Of a DNA stretch of 64,000 nucleotides, positions 15,387-24,090 are shown in pieces. Source of the DNA: JAIUNP01 sp020161975. GTDB taxonomy: Bacteria; Pseudomonadota; Alphaproteobacteria; Rhizobiales; Beijerinckiaceae. Location of the stretch: positions 1 through 64,000 of the forward strand of contig DAIOGK010000007.1 of the NCBI GenBank assembly GCA_036745275.1, written 5' to 3'. A program made the position numbers and the translations under genes. The first letter of the stretch is position 1. Every line of letters begins with the position of its first letter. The notes under the pieces were generated by a model that searched no databases, was not told the origin of the DNA, and saw nothing but the letters and a program-made list of their open reading frames with translations.

Positions 15387-15929
15387 TCACATTGCATGGG
15401 CAGCGTTTGCAATGGCATAGGGGGCAAAGGCGGCAACAATCTGCTCATAAACCGGTCGTTTGAACGGAACGATCAGGCCCGGCAGGTTTTCAAGCGGCTC
15501 CCAGCGCCATTCCACAAACTCGGCAGGATGGGCGCCATTGGCGGGATTTGCGACGTCAATCTCGCGATCCTCGCCCGTGAAGCGGAAGGCAAACCACTTC
15601 TGGGTCTGGCCGCGATACTTGCCATGCAGGGCCTTGCCGAGGACCGCATCGGGCAATTCGTAGTGGAACCAGAACGGAGCGGTGCCGAGCAGGACGACAG
15701 ACCGGACATTGGTTTCCTCATAAAGTTCGCGCCGTGCCGCATCGTAGGCTGGCTCGTTGCCGTCGATGCCGCCCTGCGGCATCTGCCACTCGCGCGCCTG
15801 ATCGTTGTATTCAGCACCCTGGCCGCCCGTGCGGCGACCGATGAAGACCTCGCCCCGTGCATTGAACAGCGCGGCGCCCACGCAAGGGCGGAAGGGCATC
15901 CGCGCACGGATGATCGGCGCATGGCTCAT
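15387..15929 (-). CDS. rppH: RNA pyrophosphohydrolase
   Basis: This Nudix enzyme removes pyrophosphate from mRNA 5' ends and so starts decay. The 180-residue protein has RPCVGAALFN at its start, EWQMPQGGID and the Nudix box from Gly53 to the RELYEE at 67-72, then the long TQKWFAFRF strand seen in RppH. The ATG at 15929 has GGGAGA upstream; the 16 extra residues of the longer frame are not family-like. It is 44 bp downstream of the yibQ-like gene in the same direction. Confidence 0.93.
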   Translation of the reverse strand: MSHAPIIRARMPFRPCVGAALFNARGEVFIGRRTGGQGAEYNDQAREWQMPQGGIDGNEPAYDAARRELYEETNVRSVVLLGTAPFWFHYELPDAVLGKALHGKYRGQTQKWFAFRFTGEDREIDVANPANGAHPAEFVEWRWEPLENLPGLIVPFKRPVYEQIVAAFAPYAIANAAHAM

Positions 15930-15973
15930 GGTGCATTCTCCCGGGGGGCGGTTCCCTACCATGCCAACCGTTC

Positions 15974-17164
15974 TCACTCGCGGCGTCCGGATGCAAGTGC
16001 GCTGACGGGAACCAGTACAATACCCTTCTGGTCAAGACTGCGCAGCCAGCGTCCGATGCGTTCAAGCGGCAGGGGCAGGGCAGGGGCAACCACCAGTGCC
16101 TGGCCGTTGGACCGGGCAGAGGCCTCGGCCCGGGTCAGGGCAGTATCAAGATCGGTGGCCTTGTCGATCGAATCAAGGACGGTGCTGCCACGTGCCGCCG
16201 GCACGCCGGCACTGGCCGCGGCTGCAACCATCTGGCTGCGGGCGGATGAGCCGTCATCCACCACAAGCAGGCCGCGCTTCGATGCTTCGTCGAGCACCGG
16301 CTTCAACGCCTTCTGCGAAGCGGTGAAGCGCGCACCCATGAAATTGGTCAGGCCGACGTAGCCCTGAAAGCGGCTCATCAACCAGTGCAGGCGGTCCATG
16401 GTATTGGTTTCCGGCGCCTCGGCCAGCAGGGTTTGCGGGCCCGGGTCGTTGGCGGGGTAGTCGAAAGGCTCCATCGGCACCTGGAGCAGCACCTCGTGAC
16501 CATCCTCGCGGGCGCGCTGGGTCTGCTTTTCAAGCTCGGTCCCATAGGGCGCGAATGCCAAGCTGACATCCGGCGGCAGTTTGCCGATGGCTTCGCCGGT
16601 CGAGCCCTGCGCGATGCCGAGCCCGGTGATCATCACGGCGATCATCGGCTTGCCCTTTGCGGCCGCTGCGTCGAACGGGCGCGCATAGACCTCGCGCGGG
16701 CGCAGACCGTCGGCGGCTTTCGGCAGGAGACCGTGGCGCCCCCGCTCCAGAAGGCGGCGATCGACAGCGGTCACGCGTCCCGCCATGGTCGGTGCATCCG
16801 GCACCTTGATGATAAGAGCGCCAGGGACGCTGCCGCCCTTGCCCCGCATGACACGGACGCCCGAGGCTTCCTCGATCTCTGCAGCGGTTTCCCGGCTGGG
16901 ATCGGTGGTGGGCGCAGCAGCCTTTGCAGGATCCGCAGGCGATTTGGCCATCGCGGTCTGCACGGTCCGGTCGATGGGGACGAGCGCATGCGGCTCACCG
17001 CCGTAGGGATCGCTTTTCCAGATCAGCCAGCCAATAAACCCCGTCGCGGCAAGCCCGAGGCTTCCCAGCACAATCGGCGCCAGGGGCAGGCGCGGATGCG
17101 CGGCGCTGTCTGTGCGAGCGTTTGGCTCGAGGCCCAGGGGGCGAGAAAGGTCGTTGCTGGTCAT
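15974..17164 (-). CDS. Divergent polysaccharide deacetylase family protein (YibQ-like)
   Basis: The 396-residue protein has one N-terminal membrane anchor (about 29-48), a Pro/Ala-rich linker and a periplasmic domain. The domain starts with PMIAVMITGLGIAQGSTGEAIGKLP and contains HEVLLQVPMEP, LTNFMGARFT and LLVVDDGSS, the conserved blocks of the divergent polysaccharide deacetylase (DUF610) family. The enzyme activity is unproven. In Rhizobiales it commonly lies downstream of envC-like and ctpA genes, as here, which suggests a cell-wall role. Confidence 0.87.
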   Translation of the reverse strand: MTSNDLSRPLGLEPNARTDSAAHPRLPLAPIVLGSLGLAATGFIGWLIWKSDPYGGEPHALVPIDRTVQTAMAKSPADPAKAAAPTTDPSRETAAEIEEASGVRVMRGKGGSVPGALIIKVPDAPTMAGRVTAVDRRLLERGRHGLLPKAADGLRPREVYARPFDAAAAKGKPMIAVMITGLGIAQGSTGEAIGKLPPDVSLAFAPYGTELEKQTQRAREDGHEVLLQVPMEPFDYPANDPGPQTLLAEAPETNTMDRLHWLMSRFQGYVGLTNFMGARFTASQKALKPVLDEASKRGLLVVDDGSSARSQMVAAAASAGVPAARGSTVLDSIDKATDLDTALTRAEASARSNGQALVVAPALPLPLERIGRWLRSLDQKGIVLVPVSALASGRRE

Positions 17165-17179
17165 CGGTTGCGATCAATG

Positions 17180-17207
17180 AAAACCGGCAGGCGAATCACC
17201 TGCCGGC
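17180..17207 (-). terminator. Terminator-like hairpin after ctpA
   Basis: On the minus strand GCCGGCAGG pairs with CCTGCCGG around a 6-nt loop and is followed by TTTTC. It lies between the ctpA stop and the yibQ-like start and may partially separate the two. Confidence 0.6.
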
Positions 17208-17263
17208 TCACACTACTGTTACCGATGGAAAGGCGAAAGCGAGGCAATACCCCGTTTTCAGCC

Positions 17264-18598
17264 TCAGTTTTTCTTGGTGTCGTCCTTGGGGGCTGGCGCT
17301 TCTGCCTTCTTCGGCGCTTCCAGCTTGCCGCCGGATTTGAGATAGTCGACCGCGAAGATCAGCTGCTTGTCGTTCTTCGGATCGGGCGGCACATAAGCGG
17401 ACGAGCCTGATTTCTCGTCGTCGTTCGTCTTGATGTGGCCCTTCAGCGAAGCCTCGCCCTTGGTCTCGTCCTTGCCCTTCAGGTCATCGGGAATGTCCTG
17501 GAGGATCTGGATATCCGGGTCGATGCCCTTGCCCTGGATCGACTTGCCCGAGGGGGTGAAATAGAGCTGCGTCGTCAGCTTGAGCGCAACATTGCCGCGC
17601 ATCTGGAAAATCGACTGCACCGAGGCCTTGCCGAACGAGCGTGTGCCGATGATGGTCGCGCGCTTGTGATCCTGGAGCGCGCCGGCCACGATCTCGGAAG
17701 CCGAGGCCGAGCCGCCGTTGATCAGAACGACCACCGGCTTGCCCTTGGCGATGTCGCCGGCCTTGGCCGAGAACCGCTGGGTCGCATCGGGGGTGCGGCC
17801 GCGGGTCGAGACAATCTCGCCGCGATCAAGGAAACCATCGGAAATCTGGATTGCTTGCTCCAGAAGGCCACCCGGATTGTTTCTCAGGTCGATCACGAAA
17901 CCCTTGACCTTGTCGGGGCCGATTTCCTTGCTGAGATCCTCGACGCCCTTGCGGATCGCGTCGAAGGACTGCTCATTGAACTGCGACAGGCGGATGTAGC
18001 CGACGTCGTCACCTTCCCTGCGCACCTTGGCGACTGGCGGACGGATCGTCTTGCGGGTCAGCGTCACATCCAGCGTTTGGGTCTTGTTGCGCAGGATCTT
18101 CAGCGTCACCTTGGTGTCGATCTCACCGCGCATCTTGTCCACGGCCTGATTGAGGCTGAGCCCCTGAACCTGGGTGCCGTCAATATGGGTGATCAGGTCG
18201 TTGGCCATGATGCCGGCCTGGGCGGCGGGCGAATCATCGAAGGGCGACATGACCTTCACGAGGCCGTCTTCCATCATCACCTCGATGCCGAGGCCGCCGA
18301 AGGAGCCACGCGTGGTGCGCATCATGTCTTCATTGGCCTTCTGGTCCAGGAAGGCCGAATGCGGATCAAGCGAGCCCAACATGCCGTTGATTGCCGATTC
18401 GATCAGCTTCTGTTCGTCCGGCGCCTCGACGTAATCCGCGCGGATCTTGTCAAAGACATCGCCAAACAGCGTCAGTCGCCGGTACGTGTCGGAGGGGGCC
18501 GCATTGGCCTGCAACCCCGGCCTCAACGCTCCCGCAGCACCTGCCAGCACGGCGCCGGCAGCAACCCCGGCCACAAATAAACTTGCCTTGCGCATCAT
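17264..18598 (-). CDS. ctpA: Carboxy-terminal processing protease (S41 family)
   Basis: A secreted or membrane-anchored serine protease of 444 residues. An N-terminal hydrophobic segment (about 5-25) serves as signal or anchor. A PDZ domain with FGGLGIEV lies at about 98-180 and the S41 catalytic domain follows. The catalytic Ser is in GGSASASE (about Ser299) and the general-base Lys in TRSFGKASVQ (about Lys324). The C-terminal 60 residues are Lys/Pro-rich. The ATG at 18598 forms a 4-nt ATGA overlap with the upstream envC-like stop and has GAGAAGG upstream, which decides the start. Confidence 0.93.
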   Translation of the reverse strand: MMRKASLFVAGVAAGAVLAGAAGALRPGLQANAAPSDTYRRLTLFGDVFDKIRADYVEAPDEQKLIESAINGMLGSLDPHSAFLDQKANEDMMRTTRGSFGGLGIEVMMEDGLVKVMSPFDDSPAAQAGIMANDLITHIDGTQVQGLSLNQAVDKMRGEIDTKVTLKILRNKTQTLDVTLTRKTIRPPVAKVRREGDDVGYIRLSQFNEQSFDAIRKGVEDLSKEIGPDKVKGFVIDLRNNPGGLLEQAIQISDGFLDRGEIVSTRGRTPDATQRFSAKAGDIAKGKPVVVLINGGSASASEIVAGALQDHKRATIIGTRSFGKASVQSIFQMRGNVALKLTTQLYFTPSGKSIQGKGIDPDIQILQDIPDDLKGKDETKGEASLKGHIKTNDDEKSGSSAYVPPDPKNDKQLIFAVDYLKSGGKLEAPKKAEAPAPKDDTKKN

Positions 18599-19896
18599 CC
18601 CCGCGCCTTCTCGCTCATGTTCTTCGCCCACCACGGTGTCGGGTCGATGGGCTGGTTGTCCTTACGCAATTCCACATACAGCGCAGGCGATGCCGTCGCG
18701 CCGGTTCCCTCTTCCACCGTCAGCGCGCCCATGGCGCCAACCGGCTCTCCGGCGAGAACGAACTGGCCGATCTCGACAGACGTATCACGCAATCCCGTCA
18801 GTACGAAGTTGTATCCGTTGCCCGCGTTTATAATCAAGATACGTCCATAGGATCGATAGGGGCCGGCGAACAAAATCCATCCATCCACCGGAGCGGTGAC
18901 GATGTTGCCTGCCGCTGCGGCAATGGTGATGCCGCGCTCGGTTCCACCGAAGCCGTCCGCTGCGCCGAATGCCTTCACAATCGGGCCGTTTGTGGGCAGA
19001 GCGAGCAATCCTCGCGCATCCGTGAACGCGATTTTCGGTTGCAGGCGCGCCGGGTCCTTGAACGCGGACTGGGAGAGGGCTGCCAGTTCCTGCGGCGAAC
19101 GGGCGGGAAGTGGCACTTTGGCCGCCTGTTCCTCGGCTCGCCGAAGTGCCGCGGCGTCGGATTCAGCGCGGGCGATCAGGTCGCGCAGGGATTGGGCCTG
19201 TTTGCCGAGCGCCTCGATTCGCCCCCGTTCCTCGACCAGTGCCTTTTCGGATGTCTCGATCTGTCCCTGACGTGCCTCGATCAGAGCCGAAAGGCGGGTG
19301 CGCTCGCCGGCAATTGTGTCGCGTTCGCGCGCCAGACGCTGGCGCTCGGCGGCGGCGGCCTCGCGCAGCCGGACGAGAGCGCCAAGGTCAGCGACCAGTG
19401 TTTCGGCCTCGGCGCGGATTTCCGGAATGACATAGCCGAGCAGGATGGCCGAGCGGATCGCCTCCAGCATGTCTTCGGGGTGAACGACCACCGCCGGCGG
19501 CGAGCGGCGGCCCATGCGTTGCAGGGCGGCGAGAACCTCGGCCGTGGTTTCGCGCCGTGCTTCCAGCGAGCGCTGGAGGGCCGCTTCGCTGGCAGACACC
19601 TCGTCGAGGCGCGCCTGTGAGTCGGTGACGCGTGTTTCCGCGGCCCGGACGGCTTCGGTGGTCTTGAGGAGTTCGGCCGAGAGTTTCGTCCTGTCTCCCT
19701 TGAGGCCGGCGATCTCGCTGCGCAAGCGGCTCTGCTCGGCCTCGCTGCGTTGCAACTGGTCAGTTACGGTCCTGAGTTCGTTGCCCGGTCCGGTCGGCGT
19801 GGACGGGGTTTGCGCGCGAACGTCCGGTGCAACAACCGTCAGCCACGCCAGAAGGAAAAGGGCGCGGTGCGGGCAAGAGGCCGAAGGCAAAGCCAT
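18595..19896 (-). CDS. EnvC-like murein hydrolase activator with inactive LytM domain
   Basis: The protein of about 433 residues has a signal peptide ending near VRAQ, two long coiled-coil stretches (about 35-120 and 150-260) and a C-terminal LytM/M23 fold. The zinc ligands are missing: the HxxxD position reads GITIAAAAG, and the later HxH segment reads LYVELRKD. This is how EnvC-type activators look, and they switch on cell-wall amidases at division. Start choice between 19896 and 19920 is uncertain; the inner one gives a better signal peptide. It is translationally coupled to ctpA. Confidence 0.85.
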   Translation of the reverse strand: MALPSASCPHRALFLLAWLTVVAPDVRAQTPSTPTGPGNELRTVTDQLQRSEAEQSRLRSEIAGLKGDRTKLSAELLKTTEAVRAAETRVTDSQARLDEVSASEAALQRSLEARRETTAEVLAALQRMGRRSPPAVVVHPEDMLEAIRSAILLGYVIPEIRAEAETLVADLGALVRLREAAAAERQRLARERDTIAGERTRLSALIEARQGQIETSEKALVEERGRIEALGKQAQSLRDLIARAESDAAALRRAEEQAAKVPLPARSPQELAALSQSAFKDPARLQPKIAFTDARGLLALPTNGPIVKAFGAADGFGGTERGITIAAAAGNIVTAPVDGWILFAGPYRSYGRILIINAGNGYNFVLTGLRDTSVEIGQFVLAGEPVGAMGALTVEEGTGATASPALYVELRKDNQPIDPTPWWAKNMSEKARG

Positions 19897-20017
19897 GCAC
19901 AGATTCGTCACGCCGACCATTCTGGCTGATTCGTGGTGGATGGCCGCTTAATAAGCGAAAAGCCCGGCGAAAGAATGGCGCATCATATCGGGGATTTCGC
20001 TTCGGCCCGGCGCAGCC

Positions 20018-20500
20018 TCACACCCGGTGATAGGGGTGTCCGGTCAGGATGGTTGCGGCGCGATAGAGCTGTTCGAGCGCGAGCGCGCGGACCATCTGGT
20101 GCGGCAGGGTCAGTCTGCCGAACGACAGGACGAGGCCGGCCCGCTGACGCAAGGACGGGGCGAGCCCGTCCGGCCCGCCGATCACAAGGGAAAGCGCTGC
20201 GGTGCCCGCCTCGCGCTCCTGGCGCAGGCGAGCAGCGAATTCCGGGCTGGTCATGGATGAACCGCGCTCGTCAAAAGTGATCAGCAGGCCTGATTCGGGC
20301 AGGGCAGCGGCAATGGTGCGCGCCTCCTCGGCCATCCGGTCATCGGGGCGGCGCTGGTTGCTTTCCGGCAGTTCGAGGATGCGGATGTCCTGCACGCCAA
20401 TGGCACGGCAGGTCGCGGAAAACCGCTCGGCATAGCGGTCGCACAATTGGCGTTCGGGGCCGGATTTCAGCCGGCCCACGGCAATAAGGCTGACCTTCAT
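20018..20500 (-). CDS. rlmH: 23S rRNA pseudouridine-1915 N3-methyltransferase
   Basis: A SPOUT-class methyltransferase of 160 residues acting on helix 69 of 23S rRNA in the assembled ribosome. Conserved markers are the N-terminal MKVSLIAVGRLK, LLITFDERG, the knot segment LVIGGPDG and the closing TILTGHPYHR. The stop of rsfS is 8 bp upstream on the same strand, so both are in one transcript. Confidence 0.96.
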   Translation of the reverse strand: MKVSLIAVGRLKSGPERQLCDRYAERFSATCRAIGVQDIRILELPESNQRRPDDRMAEEARTIAAALPESGLLITFDERGSSMTSPEFAARLRQEREAGTAALSLVIGGPDGLAPSLRQRAGLVLSFGRLTLPHQMVRALALEQLYRAATILTGHPYHRV

Positions 20501-20508
20501 GGGTCAGA

Positions 20509-20883
20509 TCAAGGCCGGGCGCTGTCCGCGCGGCCCTGCTTCTGCTCGGCCGGACGGTCAGCGCCCCAGAGCCGCTCCAGATTGTAGAAGCTGCGCGCCT
20601 CGGGCTTGAAGACGTGGACGATGATGTCGCCCGCGTCGATCAGCACCCATTCGCAGGTGCCGAGCCCTTCGATCCGCGGCGTTGGAAAGCCGTTATCCTT
20701 CAGGGCGCGCGCCACGCGATCGGCCACCGCGCCGACGTGACGGTCGGAGCGGCCTGTTGCCACGACCATATGGTCGGCAAGCGAGGATCGGCCTTCGAGA
20801 TCCAGTGCGGAGATATCCTCGGCCTTGGCGTCGTCGAGCGCCGCCAGAATGGTTTCGAGGAGCGATCCGGTCTTCAACGGCAC
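20509..20883 (-). CDS. rsfS: Ribosomal silencing factor RsfS
   Basis: RsfS binds ribosomal protein L14 and blocks subunit joining in slow growth. The recognisable core runs from SLLETILAALDDAKAEDI through SSLADHMVVATGRSDRHVGAVAD to WVLIDAGDIIVHVF, which are the family's conserved blocks. No in-frame ATG precedes the core. Possible starts are GTG at 20883 (used here, 124 residues), CTG at 20940 with AAGGGA upstream, and TTG at 21015. The frame stays open back through nadD, but that part is a shadow of nadD. Confidence 0.88.
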   Translation of the reverse strand: MPLKTGSLLETILAALDDAKAEDISALDLEGRSSLADHMVVATGRSDRHVGAVADRVARALKDNGFPTPRIEGLGTCEWVLIDAGDIIVHVFKPEARSFYNLERLWGADRPAEQKQGRADSARP

Positions 20884-21032
20884 GTCCGCCGAAGCCGGAG
20901 AAAGCGGCTTAGCCGCTTCGACAAGTGACAGGTGAGCCAGCGCTGTCGTTCCCTTGTTGGTGCGAGGCAGATTCGCCCGAAGCCAAAGATAGCTAACGAG
21001 CGTTAAGGAATTCAACCCTTGATCCGGACAAT

Positions 21033-21680
21033 TCAACTGGTTGCGACTTTCGGTCTCGCCCGGAGTTCGGTGGACGAGAGGCTTGACCGGGGGCCATAAA
21101 GGAAAACCCAGGCCGGCGGTTTCAGGCCGGGCAGGAGCGCGGCATCGGTCTCGTCGATGCGTGCAGAGCCAAAGACCTGGGCGGCCTTCGAGGCCGCCGC
21201 GCGCAGGGTGGAGCCGGGCCGGTCGATGATGGCAATCGGGATCATGCGGGCGATGTCGCGCCATTTCTGCCAGCGGTGGAAGCCGGCGAGGCTGTCCGCC
21301 CCCATGATCCAGACGAAATCGACGCCGGGGCAGCGCTGTTCCAGATAGCGAAGCGTATCGTAGGTGTACCGCGTACCGATGCTGGCCTCAAAGCCCGTTA
21401 CTTCGATGCGCGGATCAGGCATCAGCGCGCGGCAGAGAGCCATGCGCTCGTTCTGCGAGGGCAGGGCGGTGTTGTTCTTGAGCGGGTTTCCCGGGGTAAC
21501 GATCCACCAGAGCCGGTCCAGGCGCAGGGCGCTGAGGGCGGTCTTCGCCACCAGCCGGTGCCCGTCGTGCGGCGGGTTGAACGAACCGCCAAACAGACCG
21601 ATGCGCATTCCCGGCGCATGGAAGGGCAGGCGAACCGGCCCGTTACCGCCAATCGCAGCAAACGGGCGGCCTTTTCTCAC
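21033..21680 (-). CDS. nadD: Nicotinate-nucleotide adenylyltransferase
   Basis: This enzyme of NAD synthesis joins ATP and nicotinate mononucleotide. The 215-residue protein has the nucleotidyltransferase motif GLFGGSFNPPHDGHR, the WWIVTPGNPLK segment and the C-terminal ISSTxxR-type motif seen here as SSLSSTELR. The start is a GTG at 21680 whose GTGA overlaps the proA stop, supporting the form with about 24 residues before the nucleotidyltransferase motif, as is common in Rhizobiales. Confidence 0.94.
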   Translation of the reverse strand: MRKGRPFAAIGGNGPVRLPFHAPGMRIGLFGGSFNPPHDGHRLVAKTALSALRLDRLWWIVTPGNPLKNNTALPSQNERMALCRALMPDPRIEVTGFEASIGTRYTYDTLRYLEQRCPGVDFVWIMGADSLAGFHRWQKWRDIARMIPIAIIDRPGSTLRAAASKAAQVFGSARIDETDAALLPGLKPPAWVFLYGPRSSLSSTELRARPKVATS

Positions 21681-22954
21681 GGGCGCACCGTGCCATTGCC
21701 GCGGCCGCGATACTTGAAGGTCGTCAGTTGCTCAACCCCAACCGGACCGCGCGCGTGCATCCTGCCTGTCGCAATGCCGATCTCGGCGCCGAAACCGAAC
21801 TCGCCGCCATCGGCGAACTGGGTCGAGGCATTGTGCAGCACAATGGCTGAGTCAACCTGCGCCAGAAAGGTCTCGGCCGCGGCGGGGTCTTCTGTGACGA
21901 TGGCATCGGTGTGGTGTGAGCCGTGCCGCTCGATATGGGCGATGGCTTCGTCGAGGTCTGCAACGACCTTCGCCGCAATGACTGCATCGAGAAACTCGGT
22001 GTCCCAGTCCTCGGGGGTGGCTGCGCTCACGCGCGGATCAACCGCCTGAAATGCCGCATCGCCGCGCACGGCACAGCCCGCACCGAGCAGCGCTGTCGTG
22101 AGCGGTTTCAGCGCCTGTCCGGCGATCTTCTGGTCGATCAGCAGGGTTTCCGCCGCACCACAAACGCCGGTGCGCCGCATCTTGGAGTTGAGCAATACAC
22201 GCTCGGCCTTCGCAAGATCGGCCTTTTCATGCACATAGACGTGGTTGTTGCCATCGAGATGGGCAAAGACCGGCACCCGGGCCTCGGCCTGCACCCGGGC
22301 CACGAGGCTTTTGCCGCCACGCGGAACGATAACGTCGATATTGCCGTCAAGACCGGACAGCATGGCGCCGACCGCATCGCGATCCTTGACCGGTACAAGC
22401 TGCACCGCATCTGCCGGAAGGCCCGTGGTGGCAAGGCCCGAAACCATGGCCGCATGGATGGCGAGCGCGGAGGCAAGCGCATCCGACCCGGTGCGCAGGA
22501 TCACTGCATTGCCGGATTTCAGACAGAGCGCGGCGGCATCCGCCGTCACATTCGGGCGGCTTTCAAAGATAACGCCGATGACGCCCAACGGCGTGCGAAC
22601 GCGCTGGAGTTTCAGGCCGTTCGGCCGCGTCCATTCGCTCATCACAGCCCCGACCGGGTCGGGCAGTGCGGCGACCATGGCGACACTGCCGGCGATCTCC
22701 GCGATGCGAGCGGGGGTCAGGGCAAGACGATCCAGATAGGCGTCTGGCGCGCCGTTCCCCCGCGCCTGTGCAAGGTCGGTGGCATTGGCCCCGAGAATCG
22801 CGCCTTCTGCGGCACGAATTGCCTCCGCCGCGGTGTGCAAGGCCTTCGACTTCTGCTCCGGCGTTGCGAGGGCCAGCACCCGGGCGGCGGCGCGGGCGCG
22901 GCGACCCATGTCGCGCATCAGGGCGTCGATATCGGTTTTCATGACGGCGTTCAT
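21677..22954 (-). CDS. proA: Glutamate-5-semialdehyde dehydrogenase
   Basis: The second enzyme of proline synthesis reduces glutamyl-5-phosphate with NADPH. The 425-residue protein shows the family blocks GVIGVIFESRPNVTADAAALCLKSGNA, DVIVPRGGKSL and the catalytic Cys in RRTGVCGAAETLL. Near the end GEFGFGAEIGI and GRMHARGPVG are typical. Its ATG overlaps the proB stop by 4 nt and its stop overlaps the nadD start, so the three genes are translationally coupled. Confidence 0.96.
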   Translation of the reverse strand: MNAVMKTDIDALMRDMGRRARAAARVLALATPEQKSKALHTAAEAIRAAEGAILGANATDLAQARGNGAPDAYLDRLALTPARIAEIAGSVAMVAALPDPVGAVMSEWTRPNGLKLQRVRTPLGVIGVIFESRPNVTADAAALCLKSGNAVILRTGSDALASALAIHAAMVSGLATTGLPADAVQLVPVKDRDAVGAMLSGLDGNIDVIVPRGGKSLVARVQAEARVPVFAHLDGNNHVYVHEKADLAKAERVLLNSKMRRTGVCGAAETLLIDQKIAGQALKPLTTALLGAGCAVRGDAAFQAVDPRVSAATPEDWDTEFLDAVIAAKVVADLDEAIAHIERHGSHHTDAIVTEDPAAAETFLAQVDSAIVLHNASTQFADGGEFGFGAEIGIATGRMHARGPVGVEQLTTFKYRGRGNGTVRP

Positions 22955-24090
22955 CGGTGTCCTCCCTCGCCGGACAGGACGAGATTATCGCGATGGATCA
23001 TTTCGGCGCGCCCGGCATAGCCGAGCAGATCCGTGATGTCCTTTGTCTTGCGCCCCTGAATGCGCAGGGCGTCCGCCGCATCATAGGCAACGAGGCCGCG
23101 GGCGATCTCACCACCTTGCAGGCTGCGCACGAGAACGGCATCGCCCCGGCTGAAATTGCCGTCTATCCGCACCACGCCGGCTGGCAGCAGGCTCTTGCCG
23201 CCCGTCAGGGCCCTTGCAGCACCATCGTCGATGGTGAGCGTGCCGCGCGGCTCCAGAGTACCGCCGATCCAACGCTTGCGTGCAGTCACGGGGCTTGAGG
23301 GCGAGAGGAACCAGGTGGCCGGCCCGCCATCGAGCACATGACGCAAGGGATTGGCCCGTGTGCCGTTGGCAATCAGCATATGCGCGCCGCCCGAGGTGGC
23401 GATCTTGGCGGCCTCGATCTTCGTTTTCATGCCGCCGCGCGAGAGCTCGGAGGCGGCGCCACCGGCCATCGCCTCGATTTCGGCGGTGATCGTCGGCACC
23501 ACGGGAATCAGCGTGGCGGCAGGGTTTTTCTGCGGCGGAGCGGTGTAGAGCCCGTCGATATCGGAAAGGAGGATCACGAGATCAGCGCTCGCCATCGTGC
23601 CGACGCGCGCGGCAAGACGATCGTTGTCGCCGTAGCGGATCTCGGCGGTCGTTACTGTATCATTCTCGTTGATGACCGGAATTGCGCGGAACGAGAGCAG
23701 GGTCTCCACCGTGGCGCGCGCATTGAGGTAGCGCCGGCGCTCTTCCGTGTCGCTGTAGGTCAGTAGCAACTGCCCAGCGGTGATGCCGTTGCTCTGGAGT
23801 GCTTCCGCCCAATGGCGGGCAAGCGCAATCTGGCCGACGGAGGCGGCGGCCTGCGCCTCCTCAAGCGCCAGCGCGCCGGGCTTCAGTTTCAGCACACTGC
23901 GGCCAAGGGCGATGGCGCCCGAGGACACGACGAGGATATCGGCGCCGCCACGATGGAGCCCGGCCAGATCGGCCACGAGGCCGTCGAGCCAGCCGGATTT
24001 CAGCCCCTCCTTGCCGACCAGCAGCGAGGAGCCGACCTTGACGACGATCCGCCTGAATTTCGCAAGATCAGGTGCGGTCTTGCGCGGCAT
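22951..24090 (-). CDS. proB: Glutamate 5-kinase
   Basis: This enzyme phosphorylates glutamate as the first step of proline synthesis and is normally inhibited by proline. The 379-residue protein has an amino-acid-kinase domain starting RRIVVKVGSSLL and including VSSGAIALGR and INENDTVTTAEIRYGDND, then a C-terminal PUA domain from about residue 285. The ATG at 24090 has GGAGG 5 nt upstream and overlaps the end of obgE by 23 bp. The longer frame to 24183 lies inside obgE and is not real. Confidence 0.96.
   Translation of the reverse strand: MPRKTAPDLAKFRRIVVKVGSSLLVGKEGLKSGWLDGLVADLAGLHRGGADILVVSSGAIALGRSVLKLKPGALALEEAQAAASVGQIALARHWAEALQSNGITAGQLLLTYSDTEERRRYLNARATVETLLSFRAIPVINENDTVTTAEIRYGDNDRLAARVGTMASADLVILLSDIDGLYTAPPQKNPAATLIPVVPTITAEIEAMAGGAASELSRGGMKTKIEAAKIATSGGAHMLIANGTRANPLRHVLDGGPATWFLSPSSPVTARKRWIGGTLEPRGTLTIDDGAARALTGGKSLLPAGVVRIDGNFSRGDAVLVRSLQGGEIARGLVAYDAADALRIQGRKTKDITDLLGYAGRAEMIHRDNLVLSGEGGHR

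Noticed and set aside
20884..21264. Long N-terminal extension of rsfS into nadD
   Set aside because: The extension overlaps nadD, has no family resemblance and no usable ATG; the conserved RsfS core starts after it.
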